This document shows, piece after piece, positions 29,715 through 38,561 of a stretch of 64,000 nt of DNA. Each line of letters begins with the position of its first letter. The first letter of the stretch is position 1. Under the pieces are notes generated by a model. The model was not told the DNA's origin, made no database searches, and saw only the letters and a program-made list of their open reading frames with translations. The translations under genes were made by a program, and so were the position numbers. Source of the DNA: Sandaracinobacteroides saxicola (lineage in GTDB: Bacteria > Pseudomonadota > Alphaproteobacteria > Sphingomonadales > Sphingomonadaceae); the NCBI RefSeq assembly GCF_014117445.1, contig NZ_CP059851.1, positions 682,001 through 746,000 on the forward strand, given 5' to 3'.

Positions 29715-32075
29715 ATGATCTGGACGAAGCGGGCAGGCAGGGGGCTGGTGTGGCTGCTGCTGGCGGTTGTGGTGTTGCTGGTGCTGCTGTGCGCGTTCCT
29801 GTGGTGGCGCATGGAGGCGAGCGTACCCCAGTTGGAGGGGGAGCTGACGGGTGTGGCCGTGTCGGCGCCGGTGACGGTGGCGCGCGATGCGGCGGGCATG
29901 CCGACGATCACGGCGGCGACGCGGGCGGATGCCGCCTGGGCGCTGGGCTTCCTGCACGGGCAGGAGCGGTTTTTCCAGATGGACACGCTGCGGCGGGCGG
30001 CGGCCGGTGAGTTGGGCGGGCTGGTGGGGGCGAACGGCCTGAAGCTGGACCGGGTGACGCGGGTGCACCGGTTCCGGGCGCGGGCGCGCCTGATCGTGGC
30101 CGGGATGGCGCCGGAAGAGCGCGCGCTGCTGAACGCCTATGTCGCGGGGGTGAACCGGGGGTTGGGGAGCCTGAAGGCGGCGCCGTTCGAATATGCGCTG
30201 CTGTTCCGGACGCCGGCGGCGTGGCGGGACGAGGACACGATCCTGACGGTGTTCGCGATGTACATGAACCTGCAACCGGCGCTGCCGATGCGGGAGATGG
30301 ACCGGGCGCGGGCGATGGCGAAGGGGGGCGTGGCGCTGGCCGACCTGCTCTATCCGCTGGCCGGCAGCCTGGATGCGCCGATCGACGGCAGCCGCCTGCC
30401 CGAGGTGCCGTTGCCGGCGGCGTTGAAGCCGCTGCTGGCGGCCGATCTGGATGAGGTTGCGGAGGGTGCGCCGGAGGCGGTGGTGACCGGCAGCAACAAT
30501 TGGGCGGTCGCCGGCCGGCTGAGCAGCAGCGGCGCGGCGCTGGTGGCGAACGACATGCATCTGGGGCTGGGGGTGCCCAGCATCTGGTATCGCGCGCGGC
30601 TGGTGGTGAACGGGCGGCCGGCGGTGACCGGCGTGACGCTGCCCGGCGCGCCGCTGGTAGTGGCGGGCAGCAACGGCCGGATCGCCTGGGGCTATACCAA
30701 CAGCTATATCGATACCGCCGATGCCGTGGTGGTGCAGCCGGACCCGGATTTCGCCGACCGTTACCGCACGCCGGACGGTGGCGAGACCATCGTGCGGGTG
30801 GAGGACCAGTTGTGTGCGCGGGATGTCTGCGAGCCGTTCGTGATCGAGGAGACGATCTGGGGGCCGGTGGTTGGCACCGATGCATTCGGTCGCAAGCTGG
30901 CGATGCGCTGGACCGCGCATGAGCGCGACGCCATCCGGCTGTCGCCCAGCCTGGCGCTGGAGACGGCGGGTAGCGTGGCGGAAGCGGTGGCGATTGCCCA
31001 CAAGGCGCGGATTCCCCAGCAGAATTTCACGGTGGGGGACAGCGCGGGGAATATCGCCTGGACGATCATCGGCGCCATCCCGGCGCGCTATGGCTTCAAC
31101 GGGCAGGATGCGGTGAGCTTTGCCGACGGCAGCCGGGGCTGGCGCGGGATCCTGCCGCCGGAGGCCACGCCGGTGGTGATGAACCCGGCGAACGGGCGGA
31201 TCTGGACGGCGAACAGCCGCGTGGTGGGGGGTGCGGCCCATGCCCTGCTGGGCGATGGCGGCTATGACACCGGCGCGCGGGCGGGGCGCATTCGCGACCG
31301 TTTGCTGATGAAACAGCGTTTCACCCCTGAAGACTTTCTGTCGATCCAGCTGGACGATGTGAATGTGAAGCATCGCTGGTGGCAGGCGCTGCTGCTGCGT
31401 GAGCTGGAGAAGCGCAAGGGCGATGCAAAGCTGGCGGCGCTGATCGCTCCGGTCAGGGACTGGGGCGAGCGGGCGGTGCCGGCGGCGACGGGGTATCGTT
31501 TCATTGGTGTATTCCGCGATGCAGCAGTGAAACGCTATTATCGCGCGTGGGTGGGCGAGCCGGAAAAGGGTGGCATGCGCAAGAGCTATGCGCCGTCGAT
31601 GGGGGAGGTGACGCTGCGCCGGGTGCTGGAGGCGCGGACGCCCGCGCTGCTGCCGGCCGGGGACGTGAGCTGGGACCAGTTCATCGACCGGGCGCTGGCG
31701 GAAGCGATGGCGGAGCTGGACGCGAAGGCCGGGGGCGACATCACGCGCTTCACCTGGGGCGCGGTGGGCAGGGCCGGCGTGCAGCATCCGCTGGCGAAGG
31801 TGATCGCGCCGCTGGGCTGGGTGACCGACCCGCGCGACGTGGCGGTGCCGGGCGACCGGGCGACGGTGCGGGCGCAGGCGCCGGGCTTCGGCGCCAGCGA
31901 GCGCTTCGCGGTGTCACCGGGGCATGAGACGCAAGCGCTGTTCCAGATGGGCGGCGGGCAGGCGGGCAACCCCCGCGCGCCCTATTATCTGGCGGGGCAT
32001 GAGGCGTGGGTGAAGGGCACGCCGGCCCCGTTCCTGCCGGGACCGGCGAGGTGGACGCTCACCCTGCAACGATAG
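29715..32075 (+). CDS. Penicillin acylase family protein (Ntn hydrolase)
   Basis: 786-residue exported Ntn hydrolase. It has an N-terminal membrane anchor or signal (about 10-32, LVWLLLAVVVLLVLLCAFLW), an alpha region (RDAAGMPTITA, ALGFLHGQERFFQMD), and the autocatalytic junction TGSNNWAV (about 258-265), whose Ser becomes the N terminus of the beta chain. Further signs are NDMHLGL and GRIAWGYTN. The C terminus keeps the VSPGHETQALFQMGGGQ pattern. Family members hydrolyse penicillins, acyl-homoserine lactones or related amides; which one is unknown. It stands between cobT and cobS. Confidence 0.92.
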   Translation: MIWTKRAGRGLVWLLLAVVVLLVLLCAFLWWRMEASVPQLEGELTGVAVSAPVTVARDAAGMPTITAATRADAAWALGFLHGQERFFQMDTLRRAAAGELGGLVGANGLKLDRVTRVHRFRARARLIVAGMAPEERALLNAYVAGVNRGLGSLKAAPFEYALLFRTPAAWRDEDTILTVFAMYMNLQPALPMREMDRARAMAKGGVALADLLYPLAGSLDAPIDGSRLPEVPLPAALKPLLAADLDEVAEGAPEAVVTGSNNWAVAGRLSSSGAALVANDMHLGLGVPSIWYRARLVVNGRPAVTGVTLPGAPLVVAGSNGRIAWGYTNSYIDTADAVVVQPDPDFADRYRTPDGGETIVRVEDQLCARDVCEPFVIEETIWGPVVGTDAFGRKLAMRWTAHERDAIRLSPSLALETAGSVAEAVAIAHKARIPQQNFTVGDSAGNIAWTIIGAIPARYGFNGQDAVSFADGSRGWRGILPPEATPVVMNPANGRIWTANSRVVGGAAHALLGDGGYDTGARAGRIRDRLLMKQRFTPEDFLSIQLDDVNVKHRWWQALLLRELEKRKGDAKLAALIAPVRDWGERAVPAATGYRFIGVFRDAAVKRYYRAWVGEPEKGGMRKSYAPSMGEVTLRRVLEARTPALLPAGDVSWDQFIDRALAEAMAELDAKAGGDITRFTWGAVGRAGVQHPLAKVIAPLGWVTDPRDVAVPGDRATVRAQAPGFGASERFAVSPGHETQALFQMGGGQAGNPRAPYYLAGHEAWVKGTPAPFLPGPARWTLTLQR

Positions 32076-32078
32076 GGT

Positions 32079-32609
32079 TCAGGCCCGCGCGCGCACCATG
32101 GAGGGCTGCCGGGAGCGGCGCAGCGAAAGCCCGATCGCGCCGAAGCCGAGGATCATGGTGGCCCATGTGCCGGGCTCTGGCACCGCGCCCAGAACCGGCG
32201 CCGACATAGCCGTGACGAAGGAGGAGGAGCCGGGGCTGAACGTGTTCACGCGATAGCGGCCCACGCTGTCCTGGAAGAAGAAGCGGATGTCATTGCCCGC
32301 GGCGGTGAAGAAGCGCAGGCCGCTGCCGTCGAGGAAGGTGCCGCCGGTGGTGAAGTAGTTGCCATAGTTGCCGGTGGGGGCTGCGATGGCCGAGCCGTTG
32401 ACCATGCCGGTGATCGAGGTGACGGCGAAAGCGGTTTCGCCACCGACGGTCATGGGCGTGTCCGATGTGGTGAAGATGCCCGAGCCGTCCACGGGGCCGC
32501 CGAAGAGCGGCTGATTGGTGACGAAGCTGAAGCTGTATTCGGCGGCGACGACCGGCGCCGCGCACAGGAAAAACGCCATCGAAGTGAATATTGTTGCCGA
32601 TTTACGCAT
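32079..32609 (-). CDS. PEPxxWA-CTERM sorting domain protein
   Basis: 176-residue secreted protein: signal peptide (MRKSATIFTSMAFFLCAAPVVAA), a beta-rich middle (PMTVGGETAFAVTSITG, YGNYFTTGGTFLDGSG), and a C-terminal sorting signal VPEPGTWATMILGFGAIGLS followed by RRSRQ. The signal deviates from the usual PATWAMMI form (G for A, T for M) and has an unusually long basic tail. It should be anchored or processed by an exosortase or archaeosortase-like system, none of which is in the window. Convergent with the penicillin acylase gene. Confidence 0.85.
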   Translation of the reverse strand: MRKSATIFTSMAFFLCAAPVVAAEYSFSFVTNQPLFGGPVDGSGIFTTSDTPMTVGGETAFAVTSITGMVNGSAIAAPTGNYGNYFTTGGTFLDGSGLRFFTAAGNDIRFFFQDSVGRYRVNTFSPGSSSFVTAMSAPVLGAVPEPGTWATMILGFGAIGLSLRRSRQPSMVRARA

Positions 32610-32711
32610 GATTGCACCCTTTGGTTCCGGGCATCGCCGATGGCGATGGGACGAAAGCCGGCGTGGCTTTCGGTCAGGATACGCGGGCCGGGGGGTGACG
32701 GTTTCAGGCGA

Positions 32712-33725
32712 TTATCGTTTGGCCTTGCTGGCGACGCTTTCGGGGAGGTCTTCGCCAAACACGCGCTGGTAATATTCGGCGACCAGGGGGCGTTCGGCTT
32801 CGTCGCAGCGGTTGAGGAAGCTGACGCGGAAGGCGAAGCCGAGGTTGCCGAAAATCGCCGCGTTCTGCGCCCAGGTCAGCACCGTGCGCGGCGACATGAC
32901 GGTGGAGATGTCGCCGGCGATGAAGCCGGCGCGCGTCATGTCCGCCACCTTCACCATGTTGGCGACGGTCTTTTTCCCCGCCTCATTGGCATATTGCGGC
33001 GATTTGGCGAGGATGATCGACGCCTCGGTGGCGGCGGGCAGATAGTTGAGCGTGGTGACGATGCTCCAGCGGTCCATCTGGCCCTGGTTGATCTGCTGCG
33101 TGCCGTGGTAGAGGCCCGAGGTGTCGCCGAGGCCGACGGTGTTGGCGGTGGCGAACAGGCGGAACCAGGGGTTGGGCCGGATGACGCGGTTCTGGTCGAG
33201 CAGGGTCAGCTTGCCCTCGACCTCCAGCACGCGCTGGATCACGAACATCACGTCGGGGCGTCCGGCGTCATATTCGTCGAACACCAGCGCGGTGGGGGTT
33301 TGCAGCGCCCAGGGGAGGAGACCCTCGCGGAACTCCGTCACCTGCTTGCCGTCGCGCAGCACGATGGCGTCCTTCCCCACCAGGTCGATGCGGCTGATGT
33401 GGCTGTCGAGGTTGATGCGGATGCACGGCCAGTTGAGGCGGGCGGCGACCTGTTCGATGTGGGTGGATTTGCCGGTGCCGTGATAGCCCTGCACCATGAC
33501 GCGGCGGTTGTGGGCGAAGCCGGCGAGGATGGCGAGCGTGGTTTCGGGATCGAAGACATAGGCCGGGTCGAGGTCGGGCACGCGCTCGTCGGCGATGCTG
33601 AAGGCGGGAACGGCCATGTCGATGTCGACGCCGAAGGTGGCGCGAGCATCGACGGTGATGTCGGGCGCGGCGAGCGCGGCGGGCGCGTGACGGTCGGTAT
33701 CGGCGGACAGGTTCAGGCTGGTCAT
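32712..33725 (-). CDS. cobS: Aerobic cobaltochelatase subunit CobS (AAA+ ATPase)
   Basis: 337-residue MoxR-type AAA+ ATPase that powers cobalt insertion with CobT and CobN. Walker A is [13 protein letters not shown] (about 80-92), Walker B is [13 protein letters not shown], and the sensor region [18 protein letters not shown] is as in CobS. C-terminal helical domain includes [11 protein letters not shown]. Upstream of it (33726-33812) lies the edge of the AT-rich island. Confidence 0.95.
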   Translation of the reverse strand: MTSLNLSADTDRHAPAALAAPDITVDARATFGVDIDMAVPAFSIADERVPDLDPAYVFDPETTLAILAGFAHNRRVMVQGYHGTGKSTHIEQVAARLNWPCIRINLDSHISRIDLVGKDAIVLRDGKQVTEFREGLLPWALQTPTALVFDEYDAGRPDVMFVIQRVLEVEGKLTLLDQNRVIRPNPWFRLFATANTVGLGDTSGLYHGTQQINQGQMDRWSIVTTLNYLPAATEASIILAKSPQYANEAGKKTVANMVKVADMTRAGFIAGDISTVMSPRTVLTWAQNAAIFGNLGFAFRVSFLNRCDEAERPLVAEYYQRVFGEDLPESVASKAKR

Positions 33726-33812
33726 GGTGGGGGTGGGTTAGGGGGGTGGCGAGTGGTTTGCAACCGCCTCGGCGTCGCGGGCAGGCTGGGGGTTTTGAGG
33801 GGGGATGAAAGT

Positions 33813-35330
33813 CTATGGGGGGGTGCCACGATTCTTTCGCTTGTTATCACGTCCCTCGACAAATAACTCATGAAAGTATAGCAAACCGCGAATAATTATA
33901 GCTATTAGAATGGCTGATCCATATGCCCATTTTGCTTCTTCTTGATGAGATGTACTATAAATGGATAGATATACCTTCTCGATCAAACTGCCGCCGTAAT
34001 AGCATGCTGCTATATAACCGATGACCTCTGCACCATTCTGTAGATTGATTAAGGTGTCAGTTTGGCTGCGATCGAGTGCATTTTCAACAAGATTTGACAA
34101 CTCGTCAATACGCAGCCGCAGCGAATCGTAACGCCTGCCTACCCCGACCATGGCGCGCGCCGATCGGTTGAACCGTCGCGCGAGAAAGTCGCGTAGATTG
34201 AGGTAACCAGGAATGTTGCGGTGGTCAATACGTTCTAGAATGCGCTCCAAGGCTTCGGTCGCGTGTTCCACGGATCGCGCACGATGTGATATACCACCAC
34301 CCACCATTTCGTTAAGAATAGTCAATTTTAATGTGGCGTTCTGGAGATCTGTGATGAACTCCTTATCTCTCAGCTGCTGCTTAATACTTTTGTCATTGGA
34401 GTTCCATTTCTGCACGGCATCCTGCACATCGGAATGGAGGTCGTTAAGGCAATGCTGCAACAATCGGAATTGTGGCAGAGCAAGCATAGTCAAGACGCGT
34501 TGTGTCGAAAAGGCAAACAGGTTTTCAAGTAATCGTCCTCGCTGGAAGGCATTCAGCCCACAATCGATAATGACAGTACGCGTAAATAATGGTCCCACAC
34601 CTCGCTGGTCCATCTCTACGTTTGAGAACAAGACGGCGCGACCTCCCATTACGGATGCCGCTACGAACTCATGATCGCTGCGCTGCGCTGCGGTGGGGCC
34701 ATGGCCAAACATGTGCTGGATCAGCGGCAATGCTAGTTGGCAAACGGTGCTAGCTAGTTGAGGGCGTTGCCGTGCATTGTCTGAGTGGATTGCACGACGC
34801 ATAGATTGTTGGAACTGAGTTGGGCGAGTTTTGGCGTTTATTAGTTCAATCCAGGACGGACCAGGATCGACATCTTCCTTGGCTGGCTTCGGTGCATGCT
34901 CGAACGCATCTGCCCTTTGTTGTGCAGCATAGCGCACGTAAGTGGTCTCGAGCAACCAAAAGCATGGAATGACTACATATGTTGCACCTTGCGCGAAATT
35001 GCCGATGATGATGTCGGACCAAGCTGGAATCGCGCCACCAGCTGGCAAGCCGTCAAACGCCGATGACCAACGGAACTCGACTTTTGCGTTGGATGGCTTT
35101 TCGATGAATTCGCGAATAGCGCGATAAATGCGATCCGCCCCCGGTTCTGGTAGGCCAATGATAGATTGTGGTCGATGGTTTGCAGGGTCACGACGCTCGT
35201 CAATGCCAGTCCAGGTCTGATAGCCGCTGTCATGCCGAATCCACCTAAAGGCTGGTGAAGTATTTGCCGCGTTCGCCCGTTGTCGGTTGGTCGGCGTGCA
35301 AGAACAGACGCCGCATGTTGCTGGCGGCAT
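33813..35330 (-). CDS. Unknown membrane-anchored protein, DUF3422-like in its C-terminal half
   Basis: Up to 505 residues in a stretch clearly AT-richer than all neighbours. I do not recognise the N-terminal 200 residues. From about 220 on the pattern recalls DUF3422 proteins: ASVMGGRAVLFSNVEM, then a long helical part (LENLFAFSTQRVLTMLALPQ, YLNLRDFLARRFNRSARAM), then two hydrophobic segments near the C terminus (GYIAACYYGGSLI and YGSAILIAIIIRGLLYF) that look like membrane helices. The likeness is from memory and moderate. The listed ATG overlaps the preceding gene by 86 bases, and no better ATG exists for over 150 codons. Translation may instead enter by a +1 shift from the upstream frame at 35245-35250. 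Confidence 0.6.
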   Translation of the reverse strand: MPPATCGVCSCTPTNRQRANAANTSPAFRWIRHDSGYQTWTGIDERRDPANHRPQSIIGLPEPGADRIYRAIREFIEKPSNAKVEFRWSSAFDGLPAGGAIPAWSDIIIGNFAQGATYVVIPCFWLLETTYVRYAAQQRADAFEHAPKPAKEDVDPGPSWIELINAKTRPTQFQQSMRRAIHSDNARQRPQLASTVCQLALPLIQHMFGHGPTAAQRSDHEFVAASVMGGRAVLFSNVEMDQRGVGPLFTRTVIIDCGLNAFQRGRLLENLFAFSTQRVLTMLALPQFRLLQHCLNDLHSDVQDAVQKWNSNDKSIKQQLRDKEFITDLQNATLKLTILNEMVGGGISHRARSVEHATEALERILERIDHRNIPGYLNLRDFLARRFNRSARAMVGVGRRYDSLRLRIDELSNLVENALDRSQTDTLINLQNGAEVIGYIAACYYGGSLIEKVYLSIYSTSHQEEAKWAYGSAILIAIIIRGLLYFHELFVEGRDNKRKNRGTPP

Positions 35331-36075
35331 TGCTGCTTCCAGCCCTCAGGCAAGTTAGCAAAACGTCCACATTCTTGGCTTCCACATGCTCGTTCAGAAC
35401 GGCTGCATCACGCCAGTCCAGCCATAGCTTCGTCAGCAGGCGACGTGTTGTCACATAGGGTTCTGAAAAGTCCCAGTGCGTTGTCATCGCGTTGATTACA
35501 CGGTCTTTGCCGCCTTTGAGCGGTGAGGTGCCGGGTTCAAGCTGGTGAATAGCACGCCTCCTCATTTTCACCAACATGTCATATGAAGATTCAGAAAGAA
35601 GGCGTGGTCGAATGGGCCGGATTTCGTTTTTTTCTTCCTTCTCAAAGCCACCGGACTTCGCCTCGCCTGGAGTCATGCGAGGCGCATAGGCCGGCAGCAT
35701 GGAAAAATGACTTGCAAGACAAAATGACTCTAATGGTTCGAATGCTGAAAAATTGAATTCGCTGTGCACGTATGCAGTACCGATAGATAATTGTCGAGGG
35801 CTGTTATCCACATTACGCAGCATTTCATCCTCATCACCAATGCTGGGATGCTCACGCGCAGTCTGTCGCAAAATTGTTTTCCATTTTTGCAGTCGATCAA
35901 ACAACGAAGCTGTATTCAATTCAATACCATGCTCGCGAAAATTGGCTTGCACGTCAGCCCGCAAAGCGCGCAGCTGATCATTAAGGCAGCGACCACCATT
36001 CGTGTTTTCGGACCAAGGTCCATACTGGACGGACTGTAGCATTGGCATGCGCCTTTTCGACTCAACGACATTCAT
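35245..36075 (-). CDS. Unknown protein, first gene of the AT-rich island
   Basis: 276 residues with no family I can name. It starts MNVVESKRRMPML, is soluble-looking, and contains QLRALRADVQANFREHGIEL (helical), a Ser/Phe-rich middle and a basic C-terminal part (KMRRRAIHQLEPGTSPLKGG, THWDFSEPYVTTRRLLTKLW). Base composition matches the following gene and differs sharply from the flanks, so both arrived together. The stop sits in CTT-TAG-G: a one-base forward slip there would continue straight into the next frame and give a single protein of about 750 residues. Whether this is two genes, a frameshifted gene or recoding is open. Confidence 0.6.
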   Translation of the reverse strand: MNVVESKRRMPMLQSVQYGPWSENTNGGRCLNDQLRALRADVQANFREHGIELNTASLFDRLQKWKTILRQTAREHPSIGDEDEMLRNVDNSPRQLSIGTAYVHSEFNFSAFEPLESFCLASHFSMLPAYAPRMTPGEAKSGGFEKEEKNEIRPIRPRLLSESSYDMLVKMRRRAIHQLEPGTSPLKGGKDRVINAMTTHWDFSEPYVTTRRLLTKLWLDWRDAAVLNEHVEAKNVDVLLTCLRAGSSNAASNMRRLFLHADQPTTGERGKYFTSL

Positions 36076-36099
36076 CGTGCCATTATTGTGGCGGACTTG

Positions 36100-37209
36100 C
36101 TAGCGCAGCCTTGGGCAGGGGGGGAGCTGGTTGCGGCGGGGGGCTTTGGTTTCGGATTCGGGGGGTGGGGAGAGGGTGGGGGGCTCGCCGAGGAGGGACT
36201 GGAGGGCGATCGTCACCGGTTTGCGGGTGCGGTTTTCGGAAGGGGCGGGGAGGCCGGCGAAGGCGGCGCGGAGGCTGAGGGGACAGACGGTGGTGACGGT
36301 GCCGGCGAGGCGGAGGGTGGTGACCCCCTCCGTCTCGCTGGGCGAGACACCTCCCCCGCGAGCGGGTGAGGGGCTGGCGGAGACAGTGTCGCTCGCTGCG
36401 CTCGCGCCCACCCCCGCTCGGCTGTCGCCGAGTCGCCCCTCCCGTGAACGGGAGGGGAGTTGCGTGGGGATGGCAGTGGCGGTGAGCGACAGGATTTCGC
36501 CGCTTTTGTCGGCGAGGGTCAGCGAGGTGAGTTCGGCGGTGCCGAGGGCGCGCCAGGCAGTGAAGCTGGTGATCGGCTGGTTCGCGGTGAGGTCCAGGTT
36601 GGCGGCCAGTGTCAGTGGCGCGCCTTCGCCCAGGCGGACGGCGGTGCCCGACAGGACGAGTTGGGCTTGCCGGGGCGGGGTGGGGCCGCGGTTGGTGGGC
36701 GTGGTGGTGGGCGTTTCGCGCAGGTGGGCTTCGAACGCCGCGGCGCGGACGGGGACGGGGAGCAGCGTGGTGGTGAGCTGCGCGTCGCTCCAGACGATGG
36801 ACAGGCGGGCGATGATCGGGCGCGCGGTGCCGGGAACCAGGTGCAGGCTGGCCTGGGCCGCGGGCGCGCGGATGCTGGCCTGCACCAGCGGCAACGCAGG
36901 GATCGCGACGCGGGCCAGCGGGGCGGTCAGGTTGAACACGCTGTGCTCGGGGCGCCAGGGCTGGCGGTTGATGACCGCTTTTTCCGCCTCCGCGCCGGCG
37001 GCGAGGCCGGGGCCGTCGAAGCCGATGCGCGGGCGCTCGACGGTCGCCTCCAGCCGGTAGGGGAAGCCGGCGATGCCGACCGCGGCGCCGGGTTGCAGGC
37101 GGGCGACGTCGGCGGCGAGGGTGTCTGCGTAGCCGCTCCAGACATGATACCAGCCGGCGATGCCGGCGGCCAACGGGATGAGCGTGACCCAGAGCGGGAT
37201 GCGCCTCAT
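36100..37209 (-). CDS. DUF2125 family protein with two in-frame palindromic inserts
   Basis: 369-residue envelope protein. An N-terminal membrane anchor (RRIPLWVTLIPLAAGIAGWY) is followed by DUF2125-type repeats of beta structure (VGIAGFPYRLEATVERPRI, FDGPGLAAGAEAEKAV). Its ATG overlaps the plsC stop by four bases, so it ends a ydcF-plsC-DUF2125 operon. Residues about 250-297 are not family-like: they are encoded by two tandem palindromic elements (36318-36376, 36384-36461) and read as Ser/Arg/Gly-rich peptide (SRSREGRLGDSRAGVG). The C-terminal tail (PPPESETKAPRRNQLPP) is also low in complexity and may be frame drift. Function unknown. Confidence 0.8.
   Translation of the reverse strand: MRRIPLWVTLIPLAAGIAGWYHVWSGYADTLAADVARLQPGAAVGIAGFPYRLEATVERPRIGFDGPGLAAGAEAEKAVINRQPWRPEHSVFNLTAPLARVAIPALPLVQASIRAPAAQASLHLVPGTARPIIARLSIVWSDAQLTTTLLPVPVRAAAFEAHLRETPTTTPTNRGPTPPRQAQLVLSGTAVRLGEGAPLTLAANLDLTANQPITSFTAWRALGTAELTSLTLADKSGEILSLTATAIPTQLPSRSREGRLGDSRAGVGASAASDTVSASPSPARGGGVSPSETEGVTTLRLAGTVTTVCPLSLRAAFAGLPAPSENRTRKPVTIALQSLLGEPPTLSPPPESETKAPRRNQLPPCPRLR
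36318..36376. repeat. Intragenic palindromic element, copy E (in DUF2125 gene)
   Basis: CCCCCTCC followed by the perfect hairpin GTCTCGC-TGG-GCGAGAC, then ACCTCCCCCGC...GGGTGAGGGG. Same CCCCTCCG start and two-hairpin layout as the pdhC copies, over 35 kb away. Confidence 0.82.
36384..36461. repeat. Intragenic palindromic element, copy F (in DUF2125 gene)
   Basis: CCCCCGCTCGGC-TGTC-GCCGAG hairpin followed by the perfect CCCCTCCCGT-GA-ACGGGAGGGG hairpin. It follows copy E directly and is translated in frame. Confidence 0.85.
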
Positions 37210-37901
37210 ACCGGTGCCGTGCGCGGATCGGCGTTGATGGCGGCGTGGACGGCGGCCTCCATCTCGGCGCGGGACAGGCCGGGCGGCACGGGCGGGCCGA
37301 AGGCGGCGGTGACGGTGCCGGGATATTTGGCGATCCCCTTGGGCCAGACGCGCCCGGCGTCGACCGCCATGGGGACAATGGGCAGTTCGAGCGCGCCGTA
37401 CAGCGCGGAGAGGCCGGATTTCAGTTTCGGCGCCTCGCCGACGGGGACGCGCGTGCCTTCGGGGAAGATCAGCACCGGGCGGTCGGGGCCGCCGCGTTCC
37501 AGCGCGGCGCGCAGCAGTTCCCGCAGGGCCACGCCGTGCTTGCCGCGCTGCACCGCGATGCTGCCATGCTTGCGCACGACATAGCCGAAGACCGGGATGC
37601 GCAGCAGTTCCGCCTTCAGCACGACGACGGGCGCCTTGAACAGGTAGAGGGTGAGGAGCGCGTCATAGAAGCTCTGGTGCTTCATGGCGACGATGTGCCC
37701 GCCGCCGGGGATGGTGCCGCGCACCACCAGGCGGATGCCCAGGATCCAGCGGGCGAGCCAGAAGCACCAGGCCGACCAGAGGTGGCTGCCGTGCATCATC
37801 GCGGCACGGGAGAAGGGGGAGAGCAGCGCGGTGGTGACGACGATCGGCACCGAGCCAAGGTAGAAGAGGAGGGCGAACAGCAACCCGCGCAGCGTGGCCA
37901 T
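37206..37901 (-). CDS. plsC: 1-acyl-sn-glycerol-3-phosphate acyltransferase
   Basis: 231-residue membrane acyltransferase converting lysophosphatidate to phosphatidate. Hydrophobic N terminus (LRGLLFALLFYLGSVPIVVTTALL), the family catalytic motif here reading VAMKHQSFYDALL (HxxxxD), and the substrate motif FPEGTRVPVG. The ATG overlaps the ydcF stop by one base. Central gene of the operon. Confidence 0.93.
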   Translation of the reverse strand: MATLRGLLFALLFYLGSVPIVVTTALLSPFSRAAMMHGSHLWSAWCFWLARWILGIRLVVRGTIPGGGHIVAMKHQSFYDALLTLYLFKAPVVVLKAELLRIPVFGYVVRKHGSIAVQRGKHGVALRELLRAALERGGPDRPVLIFPEGTRVPVGEAPKLKSGLSALYGALELPIVPMAVDAGRVWPKGIAKYPGTVTAAFGPPVPPGLSRAEMEAAVHAAINADPRTAPV

Positions 37902-38473
37902 CAGCGCAGCCCCATTTGCAGCATCGGCCAGCGGACGATGAATTTCGAATATTCGCGCGCCAGCGGCAGCAGGGGAAGCCCGGCCGGGACGCCATCGGGG
38001 ACGACGCGGACATCGGGGCCGAGCTTGGCCGCCAGTTCGGCATTGGCGCGCGGCAGGTGATAGGCGGCGGTGATCAGCCGGACGCTGCGCCAGCGGTGGC
38101 GGATCACCCAGGCCTCGGCCTCATCAGCGTTGCCGCGCGTGTCATCGGCAACGAAGCCGAGATCGATGCAGCAGGCGAGCAGGCGCGGCGGCACGCCGGC
38201 CTTTTCGGTGAGCACCGGGCGGGTGACGCGGTCCCCCACGCCGGAGATGAGCAGGCGTTTGGCGAGGCCGTCTTCGAGCACCTGCACGCCGCGCGCGACG
38301 CGGCCGGGGCCGCCCGTCAGCACGATGGCGGCATCGGTGCGGGTGCCGGGCAGCGCGGGGGCCGGCAGGGTGGCGATGAAGGCGACGAAGCCGCCGAGCC
38401 AGGCAAGCATCGCCAGGGCCGCGAGGCGCAGCAGGGTGGCGAAGGGCGCGGCACGGCGTTTGCGGCGGGGCAC
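37901..38473 (-). CDS. YdcF family (DUF218/ElyC-SanA type) membrane protein
   Basis: 190 residues: basic start (MPRRKRRAAPF), one membrane helix (LAMLAWLGGFVAFIATLP), then the DUF218 Rossmann-like domain with AAIVLTGGPGRVARGVQVLEDG, LLISGVGD and ADDTRGNADEAEAWV and RSVRLITAAYHLPRA. Start is GTG. Relatives influence envelope polysaccharide or peptidoglycan precursor metabolism. In related genomes ftsE-ftsX often precede this operon; here the zinc-ribbon gene is directly divergent instead. Confidence 0.87.
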   Translation of the reverse strand: MPRRKRRAAPFATLLRLAALAMLAWLGGFVAFIATLPAPALPGTRTDAAIVLTGGPGRVARGVQVLEDGLAKRLLISGVGDRVTRPVLTEKAGVPPRLLACCIDLGFVADDTRGNADEAEAWVIRHRWRSVRLITAAYHLPRANAELAAKLGPDVRVVPDGVPAGLPLLPLAREYSKFIVRWPMLQMGLR

Positions 38474-38561
38474 TGCGTCTGCTTAACCGGGCGCTCGGAT
38501 GGGCGCAATCGGCGTGGCTGCGGTCTTGCGACACGGGCGGCGACTGTGCTTTGTGGGCGCC

